A stretch of DNA of 64,000 bases from Ooceraea biroi (lineage: Eukaryota > Arthropoda > Insecta > Hymenoptera > Formicidae), in NCBI RefSeq assembly GCF_003672135.1, contig NC_039506.1:11098001-11162000 (forward strand). The letters run 5' to 3'. The notes beneath the pieces are model-generated. The model was not told where the DNA came from and searched no databases. It saw only the letters and a program-made list of their open reading frames with translations. Below, in pieces: positions 8,647 through 20,300 of this stretch (position 1 is its first letter; every line of letters begins with the position of its first letter). The translations under genes and the position numbers were made by a program.

Positions 8647-11600
8647 TCAATTATATTTACCACTAGAGTATTGATTGTTAGCCTGGGATAAAATGTTCTG
8701 ATTTTTTCGTGCTTGATCGATCTCTCTCAGTCCCTGCTCTATGAAATCTTGGAAGAACTGATGGGACTTGACCAGGAACGGTTGTACGTCGGCCTCGGGA
8801 TATTGAAGTTTGAAGTCGTACAATTGCACCAAGCCCTGCGAAAAAAATGTAATGAAAAGTGCGCTTTAAATAATAGAAACATCGTTAAAGTATATTATTA
8901 AAACATCATTGAAGTATGTACGTGATCAACACATGTCGATCACATTAAATTACGATATCAATGAGAAGGAAACTAGGAAAGATATGTAATTAATTTTTTT
9001 ACGTATATACATACTTCTTGCATGTGCTCTTTCGATCCAATCTTCTTGAATATCTCGGCCAATTGCTGACGAGTAGATTTGGACAGGTGCTTCTGCGCTT
9101 TTCCACTGTTACTTAATTTTGGCGCCGCCTTCGCCGCAGCGTTCATCTCATCTGGTTTAAGGCTCTATTTTTTAATAAATATTAAATATCCAATCACTTT
9201 CAGCGACCAGACTGGCAGTTTATTAACGAAATATACAGGGTGTCCCCAATTTAAACGTCAAAACTTCGGGAGGGTGTAGAGGACCGATAAACTAAGAAAA
9301 CAAGTCCTTTGGAGATTTGCTCGTTTTTGCTCCGTTTTCGAGAAAATCGCAAAAAAGATTTGTGTCATTATCAGTTGCTCTTTTGAGTTGATTGGCACCG
9401 AATAAACTTTCTCCTTCAAGATTCCCCAGCACGAGGCGGAGATTCAGGAAGGCAAGCAGCGGTACATAACATTATTGCGCGTGTACGCTCTTAAGCGACG
9501 CGCGTTATCCACCGTCGCGAGCGATTCCTACTCCCGGTCGCCGATACCACCAGCATCGCTATCGTTGACGGCACGGCTCCTGGGCTCGTCGAGCTCCGAC
9601 CAACCGATCCGACCTCCGAGGATTCTTTTGTTTCTTTACATTCTTGCTCTTTCTCCTTAGTTATTACGTATTAGTCAGTTACTCGGATATCTTGAAGTGA
9701 ATTACATTCTGTAACAAGTAACTGACTAATACGTAATAACTAAGGAGAAAGAGCAAGAATGTAAAGAAACAAAAGAATCCTCGGAGGTCGGATCGGTTGG
9801 TCGGAGCTCGACGAGCCCAGCCGTGCCGTGAACGATGGCGATGCTGGTGGTATCGGCGACCGGGAGTAGGAATCGCTCGCGACGGTGGATAACGCGCGTC
9901 GCTTAAGAGCGTACACGCGCAATAATGTTATGTATCGCTGCTTACCTTCCTGAATCTCCGCCTCGTGCTGGGGAATCTTGAAGGAGAAAGTTTATTCGGT
10001 GCCAATCAACTCAAAAGAGCAACTGATAATGACACAAATCTTTTTTGCGATTTTCTCGAAAACGGAGCAAAAACGAGCAAATCTCCAAAGGATTTGTTTT
10101 CTTAGTTTATCGGTCCTCTACACCTTCCCGAAGTTTTGACGTTTAAATTGGGGACACCCTGTATATAAAACCACAACGTTTCGATCACGCTTCTGATCCT
10201 TCTCAAGTGTTACAAAAATTAATCAAATCTCATTCTACAAATTAGAGAAAGAAAGAATAAACAAATCATAAGATACAATGTTAAAACTTAGTTAATATAA
10301 AAGACTCACTGGCAAAAGGAGATCTAGGGAGCAAGATGTAAACGATTTGCAAAACGGGCAACCGTCGCTGATGGAGATTCACAAACAAGTGAGACAAAGG
10401 AGCAAGCTATGTGTTTGTCAAAATCGTGTCATAAACACAGGGCAAATTCTCAATGTCTAGCTGTAGATTGATGGCATTAGGGTGTCTCTTAATGAAAATC
10501 ATCTCTCTCTTACGTAAGTTATTTTCAGAATGTAGGATGCCAACGTTAGACCAATCAAATTCGTGATCGTTCTCCAGTCTGTGTCTGCTAATAACCGACA
10601 AACAATTATCACTTTTCTTAATATTTGCCTGGTGTTCTTTGATAATACTTGCGGTTAATGTTATCGTTGACATCCACACCCCTATCCGCATTCACATCCA
10701 CGATCCGAGTCCTATGCTTAATATTGTTATCCACTTGCTTTTATCAACAAATACGTAAATGAAAGGCTGAACAATATTAAGCATAGGACTCGGATCGTGG
10801 ATGTGAATGCGGATAGGGGTGTGGATGCCAACGATAACATTAACCGCAAGTATTATCAAAGAACACCAGGCAAATATTAAGAAAAGTGATAATTGTTTGT
10901 CGGTTATTAGCAGACACAGACTGGAGAACGATCACGAATTTGATTGGTCTAACGTTGGCATCCTACATTCTGAAAATAACTTACGTAAGAGAGAGATGAT
11001 TTTCATTAAGAGACACCCTAATGCCATCAATCTACAGCTAGACATTGAGAATTTGCCCTGTGTTTATGACACGATTTTGACAAACACATAGCTTGCTCCT
11101 TTGTCTCACTTGTTTGTGAATCTCCATCAGCGACGGTTGCCCGTTTTGCAAATCGTTTACATCTTGCTCCCTAGATCTCCTTTTGCCAGTGAGTCTTTTA
11201 TATTAACTAAGTTTTAACATTGTATCTTATGATTTGTTTATTCTTTCTTTCTCTAATTTGTAGAATGAGATTTGATTAATTTTTGTAACACTTGAGAAGG
11301 ATCAGAAGCGTGATCGAAACGTTGTGGTTTTATATATATTTCGTTAATAAACTGCCAGTCTGGTCGTTGAAAGTGATTGGATATTTGAATTTCCTGGCGT
11401 TACAACTTGATACAGTAATAAATATTAATTTCTCATCTACTATAGAACGTCTCATAATCCGCATTAAAGTTTTAGCTTACAGCAATTATTACTAACCGCG
11501 ATTAATCTTATTAAGTAGGCGTGCAACTCGGACTCGTTGGTGTTGTTTATCAGCGTCAAATGATTAAGTATCGAACTGCCTTTCACTCTTGTCATACTAT

Positions 11601-14600
11601 GGAGAATCGTTTTCACCGTACGTAATGGTGTATCCGACTTCCGCTTCTTCCACCACGTAGTAGGATAATCCTATAAAACATAATACATTATTTACATCGC
11701 GTCTTTAAAAATAAAAACTCAATGTATGAAACAAGATATAGATTTTGTTACAAATCGATTTCATTCAAATATTCAAATTATATTTAACCAAATAGTCATC
11801 GAGCAGAAACTACGCTACCTTAAGGAAACGGTGCACCTCCAGGAGTATCGTATCGTAATTCAAGTCGGCTGCCCAATTTGTCATCGTTTTCACTATTTTC
11901 CATAAACACTTCATCACCAGCTCCTCGTATTTCGAGGGGACATTCGACTCGGCGCAAGAATGAAGTAACTTAATCAGTACGCTAAAAAAAATGTAATAAA
12001 TTGGTACGTGATCGAAGTAATAAGATTAATTTTTCACACAGTTCTTGCGAAATCCTACCATATGATAGTGGTGTGATTGGAATTGTCAATAATTTTCACC
12101 ATGATATTATTTATCACTCTGTAATATGCTCCGGCTTGATGCAAGTGCTCCAGTTTGTTCTCGGCCAGCAGGCTTATCATCTGATCTACCAATTCCTTCA
12201 GATGTATGAAGGAAACATTCTTCCCGAGAAATCCAGTGTCATAAAACTGAAAGAAATTATTGTTGTTGAAGAAATAAAATTACTAATCGAAATGTTTTAT
12301 TGAGATCTTTAATTCAATTTAATTCAAACGTTGTTAACATTTCTTACTAAAATTAATAATAAAAGATAACAATGCTCACCACAAGTATAAGCAAGAATGT
12401 GTTCCTGAAGCCTCTGGACACATCCGCGTTTTCTTGACGCAATGGATACGTCTGCAGTAGTTTCAGTTGCATGTTTATCGATCCGATGAATTTGTCCTCC
12501 TTAGTTTGCAAGCTAGCCGCTTGATGAGATTTTAGTAACTGCAATACGTAAATATTATATTTATTACATAATAAATCAGAAAATTTCCAGATTTCCAAAG
12601 AATTTCAAAGATTTTTTGTATAATTAATACAAAGATTATTAATTTAGTCCAAGCTAGATGAGCAAGTTTGAACGCGGTTATTAGTGCATAATTTATTGTG
12701 TGTGAATATTGTGTGTATGAAAATCATCTAACAACCATTATTGGATCACGGTCACGGTCAATTACTGAGAAGGATTCAAAATAGGATCGAGATGTTTGTA
12801 TATTTTATTCACACAAACTAAGTCGTGGATTACGTATCAATAATCGCCTCAAGGTTTTAACTTGTCCATCTAGCTTGGAAAATGTAACAGAATTTTTAAT
12901 TAATAAAATATTAATTTAACTTTTCTTCTTTCGAACTTTCGACTTTATACATTGCATATTATGAGAGCAAATACAAACGTTTTCCATTGCATTCATGGAC
13001 TGTATTGCAGTGGGCAAGTCCATACTGGCCATAGACAAGATGTTACGCTCCAGAGTGTCGTCTTTGCTATTATCAGTAGCAAGTGGTATAGCAGATGATG
13101 ATTTCGACACTAACAGTTTCGGTGGTGAAATGGGTATCATCCTGCGGAATACGTGTTATATAGAATTATTTTGTTTTATTTATTAAAAGAAAAAGCAACC
13201 TCACATACAATATAAATTATTTCTAAACTAACAATTTAGGGATAAAATAGTAAAATAATAGATCGTTTAATTAAATAATGTATTCTGTTAGCGATTATAT
13301 AATTGCAACATTTTTATATAACTTACTGTGTCTTGGGCGGGTTTAACACATTAACTGGAGGCTCATTCAGATCCGACAAGCTGGGTTCCACCAGTACCGG
13401 ATTGCGATATTTCACTGGGGCGCTCAGTTCGAGCCTTTGCAGGAATTCCATATCCAGTCCGAAGGGACCAGAAGGACCCTTTGATTGAGCCGATGTAGGA
13501 GAATTTCTAAAAAAATTAATGCATGCCGATCAAACCTGAAACTTTGAATTATCATATCAAATCGAACACTATGTATGTACACACTACTACTCGAATTATA
13601 CTACCACAATTTCGATTAGAGACGTTTAACAGTCGAACATTTACTTTACAGTGAACGATCTTACAGTAAATGTGTGAATGATAATGAATGATAAGTGAAG
13701 TGAACGATACGATATTATTGTAAGTACATGATTTATATATTGTACTAGGTAACAAAAATCTCGTTATTTCAGTCATGTGTATGTGCCTATTCATTTTTTT
13801 CACACTCTCATTGGCACAGTGCATTATCACAGAAATTAGATTTACCAATGCAAATTCTAAAAGCCTGAAAGATTTCAGATATGTGGAAATTATGAATAGA
13901 AAGTGTATGTAAAAAGTATAAAATTAAAAAATGTATATATATTAAAATTGTATAAATCTTTTTTCAAAATGATTTATCATAAGCGTTTAGAAAATTCGAT
14001 TATATGTACTTTACTTTTAAAATCAAAAGGTGTATAGTATATGTATATTCAAGATGTTAATTCAAACTTCAAAAAGGAAGTCGAAAGAATAGAAAGATGA
14101 TACAGAAAGTGCAATCAAAAAGATCTGCAAACGATAACAGTCCGAATGGACGAATTATTACAAGCAGAATGCCGAAAATTCCACAGCGTTTCCCAGCACC
14201 ACGTCACAATTACAGCGTGTCGCAAAGACAACGTAAATGATTAAGAGAAGCAACACAAACGTTTTTAGATCGTCTTGATCGAAAAGATGATTTTGCATGT
14301 CAGTTTCGTGTGTGCTGATAATTTCCTGGTCCGGTTTTGTAGGTGATTCAGATTGTGCAACCGTAGAAGGTACCTGCTTGTCCTCATTATTGTCAGTGGC
14401 ACATGCCCTGTGAATATGTTAAAAGCGAGGCACGTGCGAACATAAATGACTTGATGATGTTCTGAATTCTCCAATTAATAAAATTTGATATTAATTTGAT
14501 TTGATTTGAATAATGATTCTTTAATTAACTATTATTTTTTATTATGTAGACAATAATTGTTATCAAATGAAAATTAATCTATTTCGAATTTCTTTATATT

Positions 14601-17341
14601 TTAACTCGAAAGAGAATCATCTATATATTTAAATATTTAATTGTATAGATAATTTAACAAGTTGAATTAATCAAATTGAGATATAAAAAAGTCACATATG
14701 AAAGTAGAGTTGTAACTCTCGCGTATATACATCTTATTTCATTAAAATAATCCCCATTTCTGCGTTTAAGACATTTAAATGTTATAATTAATGTTATAAT
14801 TAAGGTTAGATCTGTTCTTTTTAACTAGATCTCAATACACTTTCTGTATTTCACATCAAATGAATATACTCCAAAAGATAAAATTGCAGAAATAAGACTA
14901 AATAATATAATTGCAGAAAAGTGTAGAAAGTCATTAAAAAAGAACACGGAGTTATTTTAATCATAAATAGCATATTCAGCAACAATAGCAGCAGTAATTC
15001 CAGGAATCGACTTACAATTCCGGTACTGACTCCACGCATTCGGGGATGTCCTCCGGTTCCTCTTCGTAATCCACCTCCATGTCGTCTGTCGGCGGACTGG
15101 AAGCTGTGACTGCAGGCGCGGAGAGTCGAGTAGCAGACGCGGATTTTGCGGGCCGATTCTTCGCCGCTCTCTTTATACGCTCGTCCAACAAAGACCTGTC
15201 CTTCTCCGAGATCTACAGCAAGCAATATAATTCACGCTCGCACATTTCACTTTATTTGACATTTTAATATTAATCAGATTTTAATATTAATCGGATTTCG
15301 CGTACCTGGCCGATGAGTTTAAATATACGTTCTCCCTGGAGGAAATAAGCTTGAACGATGCAATTCAGCGCGGCGTTCCGTACGGAATTGTCGCGGTCTG
15401 CGATCTGCTTCGCGACTTCCTTCAACGCTGCGGACGGGGACGGCTGGCAGACAGAAACTCCGTAATTCTCAATCAGCGATCCCAATTGATCCAGACATTC
15501 TGCGAACACGGAGATATTTTAATTAGCATTTCTCGAGTTCCAAACATTTCGTATGAAAGCTTGGATTAAGATCGCTTACCTGTTCGTTGTCGCGCGTTCT
15601 TCGACTTCAAACCCTCCATTACGTACGAGAATAATTTACTCACGGGATATACCAGAGCCATCTGCTTGAATAAAGCTCGCACGCCATTACGTACGGCATC
15701 CTTCGGATCGCCTATCTGTTAATCGATATAATAAGATGAGTATATATAATAACACAATTTTGCATATCTTATATAAAAAAAAAAAAATAAAGTATACCTA
15801 CTTTAATAATAAGATAAGGAATAAACGATGCCGCCTCAGTTTCTAGCATATGATACTGGTCATCAATTAGCATATTGAAGACCAATTGCAAGTAATCCAG
15901 TCCTTTCAACAGGACCGACGGATTAGTGTCGAAGAATCGCAGTGTCAACCATTTGAGGATGAGGTCCAAATTAGATACCAATGCCTTGCTGTTTCCAGGT
16001 AGATCCTGGAAAAGAGAACAAAAAAAGAATCAAACATCATGTTATGTGTAAAAAATATTACACATCTCGTAAGTGTTGTTTAGCAAAATAAAACAGATCT
16101 TTTTCATAATTTTACATTACTGTTCTTATTGCGAAAGCTATATTAATAGAGATAAAATCTTTATAAATAAATTTGTATAACTAAAAAATATAAATAAAAA
16201 TATAAATAAAAAATATATACAGGGTGTCCCAGGTTTTAACCGACAAACTGCGGGAGCATATTCTACTAGTGGAAATAAGAAAAAATTCTTATATCGAGTT
16301 TGCTTAGAAATGCTTTATTACAAAGTTATAAACCAATATTGAAAAGAAATATGAGATAAGTAACAACGGAACATAGTGTAGAATTTGGAAGGTCGAAGAT
16401 GTTTATGTTACGTGTATTCACATGTATTCATGTTCACTATGTTGAAACGATTCAGTATGATTGTTACTTTCACAACAGTAGCTGTTAGATTTCAATCGTC
16501 GTGTCAACTAGCAATTACTATCAGAATGCCAAAAGTGTTTTCAAATGAGGAATACACTGATATTCATTTCGTGTACGGATTCTGTGACGGAAATGCACGA
16601 GCTGCCGTACGAGAGTATCAACGTAGATTTCCTAACAGGAGAGTACCAGATAGATTTAAAGCAACGAATTACTAATTCAGTTACTGAGATGCAACAAAAT
16701 TTTCAGGAATGTCGTACTGTAACAAATTCTGTACTACGTCGATGTCTAGCTTGTATCGATGTGCAAGGACAACATCTTGAAATGCGTCACTAAATCATTG
16801 CGTACATAATTGTTATTTTTGCGAAAAAATCCGTTGTTACTTATCTCATATTTCTTTTCAATATTGGTTTATAACTTTGTAATAAAGCATTTCTAAGCAA
16901 ACTCGATATAAGAATTTTTTCTTATTTCCACTAGTAGAATATGCTCCCGCAGTTTGTCGGTTAAAACCCGGGACACCCTGTATAATTTAGAAAGATATAT
17001 TTACCTCAGTGAGCGCTTCGATAGCCTTCAAATGATACCGAAAATCGGAGTGAAACATATTCGTCCGCAAAGTCTTGTTGACACTCGCCGCAGTCATAAG
17101 ATCTTTTAGAAGCTCGACGAATTCCTCTCTAGGCGTAGTAAAGTTCCACTTGAGCACCTTTAATTTCTGCTCATCGATCACACGTTGATGCTTCAGGTTG
17201 TTGACCATCAGTAGAGGACTGGTATCCACGTCGTCGTCTTTTTTACGGGCACTGCCCGGTTTCGATGACGCGCTCTTCTGGAACAATCGACAATTAACGG
17301 TACATCGTGAAATATAAAAAGAAATCATCTCTAAACTATAA

Positions 17342-17392
<51 letters not shown>

Positions 17393-20300
17393 CGCGCGCT
17401 GTTTTGTAAGAGCATATCGTATTAAACTCATTTAATATAAAGATAACAATTCGAACGAAGAAAGAATACTTGGAAGAATTGAAACAGATCTATGTATTTA
17501 ATTTTTGTATTTTTATTTTATATTTTTATTTTATTTTGTATTTGTGCACATGCTATATCGAGCCATATGTTCAATTTCCTTACCGGTTTAACCGCTTTCA
17601 CCACTTTCGCGCCTTTCGCATTACCCTTTTGGAGATTGTCATCTGAAAGCTCCTTTTTGGGTAGAGGTTTCATAGGTAAATTAGGACGAGCTTTGTCCAG
17701 TGCAGCGAGCACCACGGTCCTTGATCCTGGCTATAAAAAAGTATAATTTAATAAGTTAAATTAAGTTAAATTAAGTCAAATTAACATCAAATTATTTATA
17801 TTTGCATGTATATTCTATGTATATATTTCTTATCTTCTACGTATGTATTTTTATGAAATGTTTTTTTGAACATTTTAGTTTAAATTTTAATTGCTTATAA
17901 TTTAAGAATTACTGCTTCGATATTGTTAAGAAACAATTTCCTACAGATTGAATCTGGATATTGGAAAAGATGAACTACAGAAAATATTTTTGTAATTCGC
18001 GTAATACCTTTAACTTTTCAGTATTTCTCGCCATCGCTTCGTAAGACAGATGGATCATAAATCCAAGAACGGCTTCTTGAGCATTCTTTCGAACATCAGA
18101 GTTGCGATCTTCCAAATTAGCATACAAATAAGGAAGGCACACAAGAAGTTCCTCCTTCGGAATCTGTTTTACTGTAATCGAAGGCAATTTTTGCGCCAAC
18201 CAGCTCCACAATTCTGTTCGTAGCATCGGTGAACCTGTCTTTAAGGCGTCCCCTATCACCTCGCCATCGAAGAATTCCTTGTAGCCGCATTGATCTCCCC
18301 ACGTATTGATGCAGGAAATCGCGGCCGTTCTGATCCAATTTTTGCTATCACCTAGACACTGCAGGAATCCAGGGAACAAAGTGCGGATGTGCTGCTTCAT
18401 TGGTGATCCGATAGCTGTGGCCAGAGCCTCGCATATACCTAAAATAATTAAAATAGCTAATTATTAATTTTTCAAGACAAGTTGCATTGAAGAATTGATA
18501 GAGAGAAAGAGAAAGATAATTATCACAATTTAAAAAATTTTATTAATTAATTAAAGCGTTAATAAAATAAATACAAAAATTAGAAAAATTATTACTATCC
18601 GACCATTACCTATAGCCGACTGCGCAATCTTGCTGTTACTGTCTACGAGGCGCAGAGCCAACCCTTGCGGCAGATCGCCGATGGTAGATTTGATGAACTT
18701 GTTCTCTGCTAAAAGAGCATTCACCTTCTGCAACGCTTCGTTACGGACTTTCCAATTCTTGTCGGCCAATTCGGCCAGTAACGCTTCGGTGATCTGTGAG
18801 CTAATGTCAACACGCGGGATCAATTCGTTCAACTCCGGCTCGCTGCCGTTTTGCTTCTTTTCCGAGTCGTCCTCATCATCGTCCTCCTCCTCGACGTTCG
18901 CATTCGCATTCCTCTTGGCCTTGGCCCCGCGAACGGCTGCCGGTGGTATTTCGCCGTTGTGCTTCTCGCACTCTTGTTCAATTTGTTGTCGCAACGCAGG
19001 TTTCTCATTCTCAAAGTATGCCAATAGTGGTTTGCCCATGTACAAGTACAGATTTCCCAGTAGAGTCACTGCGGCGGTGCGCACACTAGGATTCGTTGCT
19101 GCTACAGCTTTCTTCATATTCTCAATGATGGACTTGATGTTGAGACTCCAACCTATATAACATTATGGAATATTCACATTAATAAATTTGATATTTCGAT
19201 TTTTATTTTTAATATTTTTCGGATTTAAGACATGAATTCCTAATATATGACAAAGTAATGCTTTGTTTATTTTAGTATGTATATATTAAGATTAAATATT
19301 ATCATTGTTATTTAGTTTTACTTTCCTCATTACAAGTTATTACACTTCAATATACTTTAAGTAAATATATAAAAACATTACAAACCGAATTCCGTGACTG
19401 CTCGACACAACCATAGCAGTGTCTCCTGCTGCACCTTCGGATTTTTCTGATTAAACGCGTATGCAACTATTTCCTCTGCCACGTATTCGAGACTAGTAGC
19501 TTCAGTGATCGCTAACAATGTTTCGATGACAATTGAACTGTTTTTCGTATCCGCTAGCTTTTCCGCGATATCCGTAAGACAATATTCAGCGACGGTGGCC
19601 GTGAACGGATGATTCTCTGCCAGATACCTCACGACGTCGACACGCAGTTTCAACACCTGAAAATAGAAATAAGTGTCTCGTAAATTAAATTTAACTAGTA
19701 AATATAATAATTTCAAACACTTTATGAAGTATTCGAAGCAAAAGTAATTGCAAACAAAATAAAATTGGCGTTGAAAACAATATTATTGATATGGTTTGCT
19801 TTTCAGATGTAGCAATTTGAAGGTTTCGTTTAACGATCAACTGATCGAACGTGTTTGCGTATCTTGATTTCTTTGTATATTTTGATCACTATGTTGACCG
19901 TTCGAATAAAGACGTATGTAACGCGTGAGATAACAGTTTCAGTTTAGGATCGAGCGATAGAAACAAGACATGGCAAGATGACTTTCTCATATATTGAAGT
20001 CGTTTTGCTGTCCGCCGGCTTCATCAACCAAAAATTGGCTCTAAAGTATGACGAATTCTTATACCACTCTGTACGTGTCAATTTATTTGATTCTGTTCTT
20101 ACCTGAAAATTTGTATCCTTGAATCCAGGTTTCTTCGCCAGAATGCGCACGATCACCTGCGCCGATGCTTCCGTCGGTTCCATCGTCTTAATAATATCAG
20201 ACAGCTGTGTGACTGCAGCCAAACGAGTCTTCCAGTTGCCATCTACAAGACCAGTGATCACCTCGGCCGGCAGAAGCTGCATCGCCATTTCGTCGATCTC

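Larger units (their letters stand above)
6261..8650 (+). mobile_element. Penelope-like retroelement with inverted terminal repeats
   Basis: A degenerate Penelope-like element occupies 2.4 kb. The outer arms (6261-6425 and 8482-8650) are inverted copies of each other, matching the inverted pLTR arrangement described for this class. Inside are fragments of a Penelope-type reverse transcriptase, including SLDVSSLFTNVP, FGSPMGSLLSS and RYVDDIFAI. A truncated GIY-YIG endonuclease start (YVGQTKR) follows. Frameshifts and stops break the coding region. The left arm contains a separate 0.5 kb insertion. The right end coincides with the last bases of the msps coding region. The assignment is secure from the RT motifs; exact ends are good to a few bases. 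Confidence 0.85.
9184..11394. mobile_element. Head-to-head Penelope-like inverted dimer in an msps intron
   Basis: The right arm (10770-11394) is continuous. The left arm is its reverse complement in two pieces (10162-10729 and 9184-9235), split by another element at 9236-10161. The two halves meet over a 40-base loop (10730-10769). Each arm encodes the C-terminal part of a Penelope GIY-YIG endonuclease and ends in a segment related to the hammerhead-bearing region of the other Penelope copy. Arm divergence is very low. It lies between msps exons 18 and 19. Confidence 0.8.

Noticed and set aside
11493..11500. Alternative msps exon 18 donor GTTAGT at 11496
   Set aside because: It would require a weaker downstream acceptor for exon 19. 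The GTAATA donor at 11492 pairs in phase with the better acceptor at 9152.
18630..19160. 176-codon open frame on the plus strand
   Set aside because: It lies exactly antisense to msps exon 4 and is Ser-rich, as expected from the complement of the acidic linker there. It has no homology and no splice context.
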